Below are positions 30,326-37,765 of a stretch of DNA of 61,874 bases, piece by piece. The translations under genes and the position numbers were made by a program. Positions within the stretch are counted from its first letter, which is position 1. Each line of letters begins with the position of its first letter. This stretch comes from a virus. The stretch lies in the IMG/VR virus record IMGVR_UViG_3300032561_000022, positions 1 through 61,874 of that record. One strand, written 5' to 3'. Below the pieces are notes generated by a model. The model saw only the letters and a program-made list of their open reading frames with translations, ran no database searches and was not told the origin of the DNA.

Positions 30326-30899
30326 ATTTACTCCTCCACAAAAATACTATTTGATTTACGATAAAAAGTCGGGAGTTATAACACATATTTCTAATCAAAA
30401 ATCCCCTACAGAAAAATGTGCATTTGAAATATCTGCGGAAGAATATGACGCATTTATGAAAAAAGAAAAGTACACTAGGGATTATATAATAGGATATTCT
30501 AAAGGCATTAATGGAAAAACAGAGTTAACATTAATGCAAATAACAAACCAATTGTACGGATTTAGAAATAGTGTTTTTCAGTGGATTAAAAATCCTCCTA
30601 ATAAAAATACAGAATTAATTGTCGAGTGGAATGCAAATGAAAAAAATTGGTGTTTTAGATTAACTGAAAAAGCCAAAACAAGGCTTGCTGATAGTATAAC
30701 TAATAATACTATATTTTTTGTAATGCTTAAAAATGATTTTGATTTTCTAATCAGAAGCATACTAATTGATGTTAAAGATTTGATGGAACAGGAAAAGATA
30801 ATAGTTCCTTTTGCAAGCAAAATAGAAAATCAAATAGACAAGATATCCATATCATCAAGGATATACTTTCAAAGTTACGGATTAATTAAAAATGGATAA
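30312..30899 (+). CDS. Unknown protein within the glycosyltransferase operon
   Basis: A 195-residue Lys/Asn-rich protein that I do not recognise. It starts MARFKFTPPQKYYLIYDKKS after a strong GGAGG site. Its N-terminus (IYDKKSGVITHISNQK) has a small beta-sheet look seen in phage virion-adjacent proteins. The rest is mixed alpha/beta with no catalytic motif, Cys pair or membrane segment. It overlaps both neighbours by 8-14 nt and is therefore translated as part of the operon. No function is proposed. Confidence 0.55.
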   Translation: MARFKFTPPQKYYLIYDKKSGVITHISNQKSPTEKCAFEISAEEYDAFMKKEKYTRDYIIGYSKGINGKTELTLMQITNQLYGFRNSVFQWIKNPPNKNTELIVEWNANEKNWCFRLTEKAKTRLADSITNNTIFFVMLKNDFDFLIRSILIDVKDLMEQEKIIVPFASKIENQIDKISISSRIYFQSYGLIKNG

Positions 30900-31791
30900 A
30901 ATTAAAATTATCGAACAAGACATCATCTTTCTTAGTTATGATGAGCCCAACGCTGAAAAGAATTATGCTGATTTGTGTACTAAGGTGCCTTGGGCTAAAC
31001 GTGTACATGGAGTTAAAGGCAGTGATGCCGCGCATAAAGCCTGTGCCGCATTAAGTGAAACTGAATACTTTGTTACAGTCGATGCTGACAATATTGTTGA
31101 TCCAGATTTTTTAAATGTAGAGATAGATTTAGAAGAAATACGATGTACTCCAGAAAATGTTTTTAGCTGGTGTGGCAAAGTACACGTTAACGGACTTATG
31201 TACGGTAATGGTGGACTTAAATTATGGACACGTAAGTTTGTTAACGAAATGAAGACACATGAAAATGCAGATCCTAATGATGCAAAAGGTCGTGTAGAAT
31301 TTTGTTTTGATAATCGCTACTATCAATTTAATACTAGTTATAGCGAGAGCTTTACTAACGCTACTCCGTTCCAAGCATGGAGAGCAGGATTCCGTGAAGG
31401 CGTAAAAATGTCATTGGATCAAGGCAATAAGGTAAATGACCTTAAAAAGATTTGGTGGCAAAACTATCATAGATTACTTGTATGGTGTTCAGTAGGTGCC
31501 GACGTAGAAAACGGAATTTGGAGTATAATGGGTGCAAGAGAAGGCTGTTATAAAACTATGTTTACAGATTGGGACTACAGCCAAGTTCGTGATTTTGAAT
31601 GGTTAACAGAATACTGGAACACTACACACGAGCAAGCAGAGCCAGAAGAAATGTCAAAGTATATTAACTTCTTAGGAAAAGAACTTGCTAAACAAGGTAG
31701 TTTAGAAATTGCTAATTTAGATGGTGCAGGTAGTAAATTCTTTAAAACTGTATATCTTAATACTCCACGTATTATTGGAAGACGCAAATAA
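30892..31791 (+). CDS. Putative glycosyltransferase (GT2-like), conserved phage type
   Basis: A 299-residue protein starting EQDIIFLSYDEPNAEKNYAD after a short leader, a beginning typical of T4-like aquatic phages. TEYFVTVDADNIVDPDFL carries the DxD-type motif (DAD, residues 64-66). Later blocks include GLMYGNGGLKLWTR and TPFQAWRAGFREGVKMSLDQG. The next gene is a shorter paralog with the same block order. Family knowledge suggests a GT-A, GT2-like glycosyltransferase; donor and acceptor are unknown. The ribosome site is weak (ACGGATTA), so translation may depend on coupling to the upstream gene. The stop codon overlaps the next start (TAATG). Confidence 0.65.
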   Translation: MDKIKIIEQDIIFLSYDEPNAEKNYADLCTKVPWAKRVHGVKGSDAAHKACAALSETEYFVTVDADNIVDPDFLNVEIDLEEIRCTPENVFSWCGKVHVNGLMYGNGGLKLWTRKFVNEMKTHENADPNDAKGRVEFCFDNRYYQFNTSYSESFTNATPFQAWRAGFREGVKMSLDQGNKVNDLKKIWWQNYHRLLVWCSVGADVENGIWSIMGAREGCYKTMFTDWDYSQVRDFEWLTEYWNTTHEQAEPEEMSKYINFLGKELAKQGSLEIANLDGAGSKFFKTVYLNTPRIIGRRK

Positions 31792-32465
31792 TGTACGATA
31801 TTATCTTTATTTCATATGATGAAGAAAATGCAGATGAAAACTTTGCTAGTTTAAAAGAACGATTTCCTTTAGCAAAGCGTGTACACGGTGTTAAAGGAAT
31901 TCATCAAGCTCATATTGCGGCCGCAAAGAAAGCCATGACTAAAATGTTTTGGGTCGTAGATGCCGATGCAGTTATACTAAATGATTTTAATTTTGATTAT
32001 GAAGTAAGCGAATGGGACTTAGACGTAGTCCATGTTTGGCGTAGTATTAATCCTATTAATAGCTTAACATATGGTTATGGCGGAGTTAAACTATTACCAA
32101 AATTTCTTACAATGAATATGAATACAGATACTGTAGATATGACTACAAATATCAGTAGTAAATTTAAAGCAATAGATAAGATAAGCAACATTACAGCCTT
32201 TAATACAGATCCATTTAGTACTTGGCGTAGTGCATTTAGAGAATGCTGTAAACTGGCAGTGATTAATAATGAGGAATCGTTAGCTAGATTACACGTCTGG
32301 TGCCAATTAAATACCAATGCAGAACACGGTAGTTATGCATATATGGGTGCTATTCAAGGCAAACAATACGGTGAAAAAAATGCCTCCGATAAGGAGGCAC
32401 TTGCTAAGATTAATGATTTTAATTGGCTACTAAATCGTTGGCAAGAGGAAAAATCTCAGCTATAA
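31791..32465 (+). CDS. Putative glycosyltransferase (GT2-like), shorter paralog
   Basis: A 224-residue protein closely related to the previous gene: DIIFISYDEENADENFASL, KRVHGVKGIHQAH, MFWVVDADAVILNDF (DAD at residues 57-59), SLTYGYGGVKLLPK and DPFSTWRSAFRECCKLA. It is shorter by about 75 residues, mainly at the C-terminus. The pair probably arose by tandem duplication. Its last 47 nt overlap the convergent thyX gene, and the thyX terminator (32374-32399) lies inside this coding sequence, so this end is shared with antisense regulatory DNA. Substrate unknown. Confidence 0.65.
   Translation: MYDIIFISYDEENADENFASLKERFPLAKRVHGVKGIHQAHIAAAKKAMTKMFWVVDADAVILNDFNFDYEVSEWDLDVVHVWRSINPINSLTYGYGGVKLLPKFLTMNMNTDTVDMTTNISSKFKAIDKISNITAFNTDPFSTWRSAFRECCKLAVINNEESLARLHVWCQLNTNAEHGSYAYMGAIQGKQYGEKNASDKEALAKINDFNWLLNRWQEEKSQL
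32374..32399 (-). terminator. Rho-independent terminator of thyX, inside the convergent gene
   Basis: Read on the minus strand: TGCCTCC, 5-nt loop, GGAGGCA (32399 down to 32381), followed immediately by seven T (32380-32374). A GC-rich 7-bp stem with a U tract begins 20 nt past the thyX stop codon. It lies wholly within the coding sequence of the plus-strand glycosyltransferase gene. On the plus strand there is no U tract, so it should stop only minus-strand transcription. Confidence 0.85.
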
Positions 32466-33102
32466 CTTTTGCACAAGCAATAGCAACTTCTTGATGCTCT
32501 TTTTGTGTACCATTAGCACTACGTAGTTCGATAAAATGTACCCAACTGCGTAGTGTACCATTCATATAAATTCTACTTTCGATTAATCCTTCAGGCAATA
32601 CAGCACGGGCTTGCTCTTTAGCAATGCCATTTACAATAGCCCATTCATATGCTTCGCGGCATTTTTCAATAACGCCTTTTTGAATGTTTTCCCAACCAGC
32701 GGCAAGGAAACGATCAGCATCGTTTGTTAGATCCAAATCTATGCTGTTCTGTCTATTTTTAAGATCCTGTCTTCGTGCATCGCGATATACGAATGATAAA
32801 TCTTTCGTTGGATCCGCGTAGCGTTGGCTAAATTCTTGGAAACTGAAACTTCTGTGTCTGAGTATTTGTCTTGCAATATCTCTTGTTGTTGTGATTTCAA
32901 TGCAGGCGCTGACCATTTCAAGTGGGCTCCAGTGCTTGTGTTTGATGAGATATTTGATGAGCTTTTCTGATGTTTCAGTGTTAAGTTGGTTGGAAGGATT
33001 GGACACACGGGCGCAATATGCGATAAGTTCCTGCGCATCATCAATGCCCATAGAAGCAAATTCTTGTGTTGGCTGGCTGAAACTGAGTAATCGGACATTC
33101 AT
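32419..33102 (-). CDS. thyX: Flavin-dependent thymidylate synthase ThyX
   Basis: A 227-residue enzyme converting dUMP to dTMP using FAD, NADPH and methylenetetrahydrofolate. The signature RHRSFSFQEFSQRY (residues 82-95) contains the ThyX RHR-x7-S motif. Upstream HKHWSPLEM (55-63) and downstream IYMNGTLRSWVHFIELR are also typical, and the length matches the family. It starts ATG directly after the stop of the upstream gene. It is last in the minus-strand operon and has its own intrinsic terminator. It supplies dTMP for phage DNA synthesis and, unlike ThyA, regenerates tetrahydrofolate. High confidence. Confidence 0.95.
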   Translation of the reverse strand: MNVRLLSFSQPTQEFASMGIDDAQELIAYCARVSNPSNQLNTETSEKLIKYLIKHKHWSPLEMVSACIEITTTRDIARQILRHRSFSFQEFSQRYADPTKDLSFVYRDARRQDLKNRQNSIDLDLTNDADRFLAAGWENIQKGVIEKCREAYEWAIVNGIAKEQARAVLPEGLIESRIYMNGTLRSWVHFIELRSANGTQKEHQEVAIACAKVIAEIFPLANDLVAN

Positions 33103-33423
33103 CTATAACTTCTTTCTCTTTAAAAATTTTTGAGTCTCTTTTTCAATATCTTTTTTGACTCGTTCTGTGTCGAGTTTGAAGTCTATGTTGTCGATTCTTT
33201 CTTCGTATGTTCTACAAAGTTTTCCAAGATTCTTTTCAAAAGACTTCCAACCCTCACGCTTGGTTTTTGCTGTTATTTTTATTTCCCAAGTTTTACCATC
33301 TTTAAAATTGACCAAAACGGTATGGAGATACCCTAGAGGTAACACGTTTAAGTGTACTTCACCGAATACTTCAGGCCAATGTTCTATGACGTCCTTGGGA
33401 AGTGGTCTTCCCGATTTGGTCAT
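33103..33423 (-). CDS. Conserved phage protein of unknown function
   Basis: A 106-residue basic protein starting MTKSGRPLPKDVIEHWPEVF, a sequence type I associate with T4-like marine phages but with no assigned function. The N-terminal half is a small beta-rich unit (EVHLNVLPLGYLHTVLVNFK), and the C-terminal half is a charged helix (RTYEERIDNIDFKLDTERVK). It starts at an ATGA overlap with the gene upstream and ends directly before thyX. No enzyme motif is visible. Confidence 0.7.
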   Translation of the reverse strand: MTKSGRPLPKDVIEHWPEVFGEVHLNVLPLGYLHTVLVNFKDGKTWEIKITAKTKREGWKSFEKNLGKLCRTYEERIDNIDFKLDTERVKKDIEKETQKFLKRKKL

Positions 33424-34061
33424 TTAACTATTGTTTTTTTCTTAGTAGGTGACAATTCTTCTGCTTTACGGCGCATTTCTGCGGCTTGTTTAGCTAGCTT
33501 ATCTGCTTGACTACGGAAAAATTTTGCTTGATCTTCTGGTGTTGCATCGACTGCTGGTTCGGCATTAACAACTTCGGCTGTTGGTTTAGCTTCAGGCTTC
33601 TTAGCAGTTTCTGTAGTTTTAACAAGCTGATTTTCGGCAACCTTGGCATTAGCATTATCTTTAGGATCAAGACTTGATTTCAATGCTAAATCGTCAACTG
33701 ATAAACCACGCTGTTCAGCAATGATTTGATTTAGTTCTGAAAGCACAATCGAAAATCCAGTAGTTGGAGTCATTTCAACAGCACTAGTACCAATTTTAAT
33801 TAGTCTGTTATTACCATGTAGCCAACGTAACATATTTGAACCATCTGGGAATCGACTACGATCCAACGCTTCTGCAAATTCATAAGCATCTTGTCCAGCA
33901 CTACTCTCGACTAGATTAATCAAAGAGTCATGGTAAATGTCAGGCAAGTTTTCTGTTGGGACAATCAAACAATAGTAAGCATCCCCTGGCAACGTGCGAT
34001 ATGCCACTACACATTTTTTGTTAGTGGCAATAACGCGGCCGATGTGTTTAAGTTCAGCCAT
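33420..34061 (-). CDS. Conserved phage protein with C-terminal coiled coil
   Basis: A 213-residue protein. Residues 1-130 form a globular conserved part (HIGRVIATNKKCVVAYRTLP, then FPDGSNMLRWLHGNNRLIKI) found in T4-like marine phages. Residues about 150-185 are an Ala/Pro/Lys-rich linker, and 185-208 a likely coiled coil (RSQADKLAKQAAEMRRKAEE). The ribosome site AGGAG is upstream of ATG. It is cotranscribed with the genes around it (ATGA overlap downstream). Function unknown; a scaffold or assembly role would fit the linker plus coiled coil but is speculation. Confidence 0.65.
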   Translation of the reverse strand: MAELKHIGRVIATNKKCVVAYRTLPGDAYYCLIVPTENLPDIYHDSLINLVESSAGQDAYEFAEALDRSRFPDGSNMLRWLHGNNRLIKIGTSAVEMTPTTGFSIVLSELNQIIAEQRGLSVDDLALKSSLDPKDNANAKVAENQLVKTTETAKKPEAKPTAEVVNAEPAVDATPEDQAKFFRSQADKLAKQAAEMRRKAEELSPTKKKTIVK

Positions 34062-34065
34062 AGTA

Positions 34066-34329
34066 TTATACTCCTGCTACAGTATTTGCAACTGCTTGAT
34101 CGGCTGGTGTTTGAGCTGGCGCTTGAGCCGGTGCTTGAGCTTGTTGCTGTTTAGCAACTGTATTCAAGAATGTTTCTAGTTTGGTATAAGTTTGTCCAAC
34201 TGCTACCATTTCGTTTGGTTTGAATGCACCACGTGAACTAGCAATATCGATAATTACTTTTAACGAGTTCAAATCGTTAATAGTCAAATCTGTGCTATCT
34301 TGTTGTGGTTGTTGTACTGTATCTGTCAT
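34066..34329 (-). CDS. Small conserved phage protein with Gln/Ala/Pro-rich tail
   Basis: An 87-residue protein. I place the start at 34329 (MTDTVQQPQQDSTDLTINDL) because AAAGGAGA lies 7 nt upstream; a longer frame back to 34389 lacks a ribosome site and would overlap the neighbouring gene. It has an N-terminal Q-rich tail, a helical core (LNSLKVIIDIASSRGAFKPN, then VGQTYTKLETFLNTV) and an AQAPAQAPAQTPAD repeat. It looks like a small phage adaptor or regulatory protein; function unknown. Its start and ribosome site sit in a hairpin. Confidence 0.6.
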   Translation of the reverse strand: MTDTVQQPQQDSTDLTINDLNSLKVIIDIASSRGAFKPNEMVAVGQTYTKLETFLNTVAKQQQAQAPAQAPAQTPADQAVANTVAGV

Positions 34330-34358
34330 ATACGTATCTCCTTTGAAAGTACGTATAT
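34328..34358 (-). promoter_or_regulatory. Inverted repeat enclosing a ribosome binding site
   Basis: Arms of 9 bp (ATATACGTA at 34328-34336 and TACGTATAT at 34350-34358) flank a 13-nt loop that contains the AGGAGA ribosome site (34337-34342). The start codon (34327-34329) overlaps the end of the stem. In RNA this would present the ribosome site in a loop and partly pair the start codon. A DNA operator role is the alternative. Confidence 0.6.
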
Positions 34359-34360
34359 AA

Positions 34361-34648
34361 TTATCTCGTTTGAAGATGTGGACAGGCAATTGTGAAAAAA
34401 CTTAGTTCTTTTTCTGATTCAAAGCCTATGGTAGTATTATACACGATTGTGTTAGTATTATCCAGTTCTATGTCCTGCCCGATGTAATATCTATTGTTTA
34501 GATTTTGGCGAATCCAGCTATCTACAGCTCTAACCAGCTGTGGAGTGTATCTATCTAAAGTAGTGTATTTAAAATGCGGGCAGGCAAACTCGACCCTACG
34601 TAAGTCAAAGTAGTTTAAAGGATTGGGTTTGCCTGATTTTAATGCCAT
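34361..34648 (-). CDS. Small conserved phage protein of unknown function
   Basis: A 95-residue protein starting MALKSGKPNPLNYFDLRRVE, a beginning common to small proteins of T4-like marine phages. Two Cys-Pro-His blocks (FACPHFKY and IACPHLQTR) lie near the two ends and look like mirrored ends of a compact fold, possibly a metal site, though that is inference. It starts within 1 nt of the stop of the metallopeptidase/VWA gene, so it is probably translated with it. No known function. Confidence 0.65.
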   Translation of the reverse strand: MALKSGKPNPLNYFDLRRVEFACPHFKYTTLDRYTPQLVRAVDSWIRQNLNNRYYIGQDIELDNTNTIVYNTTIGFESEKELSFFTIACPHLQTR

Positions 34649-35832
34649 TATGCGTGTTCAGTTTTAAATTCGTAATAAGCATGTTCACCAAATGGTGGAA
34701 CAATCTTATCATTACCATGGATAATGAATACTGTATCACAGTAGTTTTCATCACCCCAGCTACCCCAAGGATAACCGTCAGTAAACATGATAAACTTCTT
34801 AGGCTGAATATCATTTTCCTTCATGTATTCCCAGTTAGCATCGAACTCAGTTCCGCCACCGCCCATTGGCTCGTAGTTATCAAAGTCATCCATTGAATAA
34901 CCATCATAATCTTGTTCGTTGTAAACACGAGTATCGAAGCACCATACTTTAATTTTAAAGTCCTTGTACTCTTGCATAATACCCTTAATCTCTGTTAAGA
35001 AGTCTTTTGCTTGCTCGTCTCCAATAGAACCAGACATGTCAATTGCTACACAGATGTCAATAGTTTCTTGAAACTGTTGACCTGGAAGAATAGCACTCAT
35101 GTGCCAACCTTTGCGGTTAGGACGCATAAAACTAAAGTCATTTTTAATAGTGCTTTGAATTTGTTGACGTAGTATTTCACGCCAATTCATCTTAGGCTCT
35201 GTGAATTCCTTAATCATGCGCTGTACGCTAGCAGGAGTATTACCCGCACCCGCGGCTTGAGCGGCCGCGATAGTTGCTTCGCGCATTTCGTCACGAATTT
35301 CTTTTAACTGTTCTTTAGTATATTTTGGCTGGCCATCTTTACCATCTTTACCCCAGTCAATGTGTTCATCTAACAATTGACCAAGAGCTTGTAATTGTTG
35401 TTCATCATATTCATCGTAAATCTTGTCATAAATTTCTTCAGCACTCATGCCGTAGTATTTAGGATCATGGAAGATTTTGATGTCTGGAACATTGTGATCG
35501 CCGATGTGATCACGGACAGTTTGTCCGTTTACGCAATAGTCTGCGGCAATGTTAAAAATTTGTGGATCTCGTCCTTCACGACGGCCCATGTGATCAAATA
35601 CATTATGCAAGATTTCGTGTGCAATAACGAATTCGACTTGCTTAATAGTAAGTTTTTCAAAAAACTCTCTGTTGAAATAGATGTGACGTCCGTCTGTAGC
35701 GGCTGTCGGTAACCATTCAGATCCTTCTTCAATTTTAAGACGTGTTGCTAAGTTTCCAAAAAACGGATGACGCAACAGTAGACCCACACGGGCTACGATA
35801 ATTTTGTCAATTACTGGATCGGTATGTGACAT
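34648..35832 (-). CDS. Metallopeptidase-like/VWA domain protein
   Basis: A 394-residue two-domain protein. Residues 1-150 hold a zinc-peptidase motif, HEILHNVFDH (72-81), with ADYCVN following, as in the N-terminal domain of DUF2201-type proteins. Residues about 255-390 are a VWA-like domain with a MIDAS site: DMSGS (265-269), Thr in GGGGTEF (about 328) and Asp in FTDGYP (352). It is transcribed from its own consensus promoter (35862-35890) and follows a MoxR-type ATPase gene. Known MoxR/VWA pairs act as chaperone-like remodelling systems, so these two probably work together on a virion or host complex. Peptidase activity is predicted, not shown. Confidence 0.85.
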   Translation of the reverse strand: MSHTDPVIDKIIVARVGLLLRHPFFGNLATRLKIEEGSEWLPTAATDGRHIYFNREFFEKLTIKQVEFVIAHEILHNVFDHMGRREGRDPQIFNIAADYCVNGQTVRDHIGDHNVPDIKIFHDPKYYGMSAEEIYDKIYDEYDEQQLQALGQLLDEHIDWGKDGKDGQPKYTKEQLKEIRDEMREATIAAAQAAGAGNTPASVQRMIKEFTEPKMNWREILRQQIQSTIKNDFSFMRPNRKGWHMSAILPGQQFQETIDICVAIDMSGSIGDEQAKDFLTEIKGIMQEYKDFKIKVWCFDTRVYNEQDYDGYSMDDFDNYEPMGGGGTEFDANWEYMKENDIQPKKFIMFTDGYPWGSWGDENYCDTVFIIHGNDKIVPPFGEHAYYEFKTEHA

Positions 35833-35861
35833 GTTTTTCCTTAATTGTTACTATAGTATAT

Positions 35862-35890
35862 ATTATAACACCTCCCGCAGGAGGTGTCAA
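35862..35890 (-). promoter_or_regulatory. Consensus sigma70 promoter whose spacer is a perfect palindrome
   Basis: On the minus strand: TTGACA (35890-35885), a 17-nt spacer, TATAAT (35867-35862). The spacer forms ACACCTCC / GGAGGTGT arms with a 4-nt centre (35868-35887), which also overlaps the -35. The likely transcript starts near 35855, about 23 nt before the ATG at 35832 (ribosome site AAGGA). Both hexamers are perfect consensus. Confidence 0.85.
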
Positions 35891-35906
35891 ATAGTGCTAA
35901 AACCGA

Positions 35907-36995
35907 TTATTTTTCAGTAGCTTGACTAATGTATTTGCCAAACTTAGCATGGAAATCATCAAAGCATTTGATTTCATCTGGATCCAATGGCAACTTGTAA
36001 GTGCTCAAAGCCAATTTAGTACCCATAATAACCAATTCTGTTTCGAAGTTATTCATCATAAATTCGAAGAAGTAGTTAACTTGATCATTCCAATCTTTAG
36101 CTTTCTTCTCGCAAGAATCTTTCAATTCGTAGCACAATGACACAGTCAACGAGTACATAGCTGAAATTTCTTTTGAGTCCATTTTCTTAACTTTACCACT
36201 CAAAATGTCGCTTGGGTTAGGCATCTTTGATGCAACTTTACGGTGAGCCATAAAGCTGATTGCCAAACCTTCACCAACAGAACCGCATGTAAGATCAGTC
36301 AATGTATCAACATCTGTGTCGTCGTCTGTAAGCAATTCGCTTACAAAACTCCAAGAGCGGGGTGTAGCAAATGCACGTGAGCTAGACTTTGGATCGAAGT
36401 CATACAAGCTCTTTTTAGAGAAAGTCAAATAGCCAACAACGTCCTTGTGGATTTTGTTTTCAACAGCCCATTCAAACCAGTCATCCCAGTTAACTTGCAT
36501 TTCCAAGTGAACAAAACGGTTTGCCAATGGAGCAGGCATACGGAATGTAACACCCTTGTCAGTTTCACGGTTACCAGCCGCAACAATTACAACATTGTCT
36601 GGTAATTGATATGCACCGACTTTACGGTTAAGGATAAGTTGATAAGCGGCGGCTTGTACAGCAGGTGCCGCAGAGTTCATTTCGTCCAAGAACAAAATGA
36701 TTTGTTTGTGATTTGAAGCAAAGTCCTTGCTTGGAAGTTCTGCAGGAGGTGCCCAACGCATAGTACCATCATTGCTATCAAAATATGGAATACCTTTAAT
36801 ATCAGTAGGTTCCCAAAGTGAAAGACGAACGTCAATAACATGAGCTTCTAGCTCATCGCCAAGTTGTTTAATAATGTCAGATTTTCCAATGCCTGGAGGG
36901 CCCCATAGGAAAAGCGGACGCTGATTTTTAAATGCTTTACGCAAAGATTTTTTGGCACCGCTTGGGCCCACTGTGCGACTATTGATTTCTGCCAT
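35907..36995 (-). CDS. MoxR-type AAA+ ATPase
   Basis: A 362-residue ATPase. Walker A GPPGIGKS (residues 32-39), Walker B IILFLDE (99-105) and sensor-type Asn in VVIVAAGN (135-142) are intact. The region LSLWEPTDIKGIPYF and the loop after Walker B (MNSAAPAVQAAAYQLIL) are typical of MoxR/BchI-like ATPases. The C-terminal 120 residues are helical and phage-specific. It is driven by its own sigma70 promoter (37051-37079) with AGGA before ATG. It directly precedes the VWA/metallopeptidase gene, the usual partner of MoxR proteins. Likely role: ATP-driven insertion or remodelling of a protein or metal centre; the target is unknown. Confidence 0.88.
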   Translation of the reverse strand: MAEINSRTVGPSGAKKSLRKAFKNQRPLFLWGPPGIGKSDIIKQLGDELEAHVIDVRLSLWEPTDIKGIPYFDSNDGTMRWAPPAELPSKDFASNHKQIILFLDEMNSAAPAVQAAAYQLILNRKVGAYQLPDNVVIVAAGNRETDKGVTFRMPAPLANRFVHLEMQVNWDDWFEWAVENKIHKDVVGYLTFSKKSLYDFDPKSSSRAFATPRSWSFVSELLTDDDTDVDTLTDLTCGSVGEGLAISFMAHRKVASKMPNPSDILSGKVKKMDSKEISAMYSLTVSLCYELKDSCEKKAKDWNDQVNYFFEFMMNNFETELVIMGTKLALSTYKLPLDPDEIKCFDDFHAKFGKYISQATEK

Positions 36996-37050
36996 TTTTA
37001 AGTTCCTAACTTAGTTAAAAAATTGTGCGAATAATGCTGTGTAAGTATGT

Positions 37051-37079
37051 ATTATAAGGCAGAGTAGGAGTTAAGTCAA
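37051..37079 (-). promoter_or_regulatory. Sigma70-type promoter for the AAA+ ATPase gene
   Basis: On the minus strand: TTGACT (37079-37074), a 17-nt spacer, TATAAT (37056-37051). The expected start is near 37044, giving a leader of about 49 nt before the ATG at 36995. The -35 overlaps the stop codon of the upstream gene. Confidence 0.8.
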
Positions 37080-37483
37080 CTATTATTTTGACTTGCGAGT
37101 TCTTTTTCTCGCTCATTCATAGCTTTAATTAAGCCGAATTTTCTGATGTCGTCTGAAAACAACATTAGCTCAAAACCTTTGCGTTCTGAGAAGACAGTGA
37201 TTGACATGGGGGTAAGATAGTAAGGGCAGTCCACGTATCTTTCTAAAAATATAATTGTTTGTGGACTTAGTTCGATTGGTTCAGTAAACGGAACTTCGTA
37301 CGCTTTCAAATCCAATTCTTGAGTTAAAAATTCGTAACCTTCGTCACTTAACCGAAAGTTATTTTGCTTACCTGCTCTTGTACTTTGCCACCATTTACGA
37401 CCAAATATTTTAACATTGGCATCATCTATGCTTTTGCCCCACTGTTGTAAAAATATTTTGGTTAATGCATCTCTGGTTATCAT
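37076..37483 (-). CDS. Conserved phage protein of unknown function
   Basis: A 135-residue protein starting MITRDALTKIFLQQWGKSID. It has aromatic-rich blocks (IFGRKWWQSTRAGKQNNFRL) followed by DEGYEFLTQELDLKAYEVPF, a layout like a winged-helix DNA- or RNA-binding unit, then a beta part and a charged helix at the end. I cannot assign it. It starts 4 nt inside the end of the next upstream gene, and the downstream ATPase promoter overlaps its stop. Confidence 0.6.
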   Translation of the reverse strand: MITRDALTKIFLQQWGKSIDDANVKIFGRKWWQSTRAGKQNNFRLSDEGYEFLTQELDLKAYEVPFTEPIELSPQTIIFLERYVDCPYYLTPMSITVFSERKGFELMLFSDDIRKFGLIKAMNEREKELASQNNS

Positions 37484-37764
37484 TTTACTACTGTGCCAGT
37501 GGTCAGCATAACAACTTGGAAATCATCACATCCAAATGTCATGTTGAGCTTTTTAGCTAGATTGCGAGCATGTCCTGGATTACTAAAGGAGACCTTTTTA
37601 TATTTAGGTCCAGGATAATTAACAAGGCTATTAAACGATTTTAAATTAAACGGTTCGTTTTTATAGAACACAGCCCATATTGCGTCGGCTTCTAAAATCT
37701 GCTCGGCCTTATAGGTCTTTTTATTGACGTGCTCTAATAGTACTTTAGGTTTAGGTCGACTCAT
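37480..37764 (-). CDS. Small conserved phage protein of unknown function
   Basis: A 94-residue basic protein (MSRPKPKVLLEHVNKKTYKA to TGTVVK). The arrangement ADAIWAVFYKNEPFNLKSFN, then GPKYKKVSFSNPGHARNLAK, then CDDFQVVML looks like a small alpha/beta domain found in T4-like marine phages. No catalytic motif is visible. Its start is preceded by an inverted repeat (37766-37789) and by a late-promoter-like octamer (37791-37798), so it may be expressed independently of the gene upstream. Confidence 0.6.
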   Translation of the reverse strand: MSRPKPKVLLEHVNKKTYKAEQILEADAIWAVFYKNEPFNLKSFNSLVNYPGPKYKKVSFSNPGHARNLAKKLNMTFGCDDFQVVMLTTGTVVK

Positions 37765-37765
37765 A

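Noticed and set aside
32739-33098. Second minus-strand frame of 119 codons within thyX
   Set aside because: It overlaps the ThyX signature region in another frame; Ser/Gln-rich translation without motifs.
35868-35887. GC-rich hairpin as the terminator of the AAA+ ATPase gene
   Set aside because: It is framed by perfect -35 and -10 hexamers at 17 bp and has no clean U tract on the minus strand (TTATAAT follows). I call it a promoter with a palindromic spacer, though partial attenuation is not excluded.
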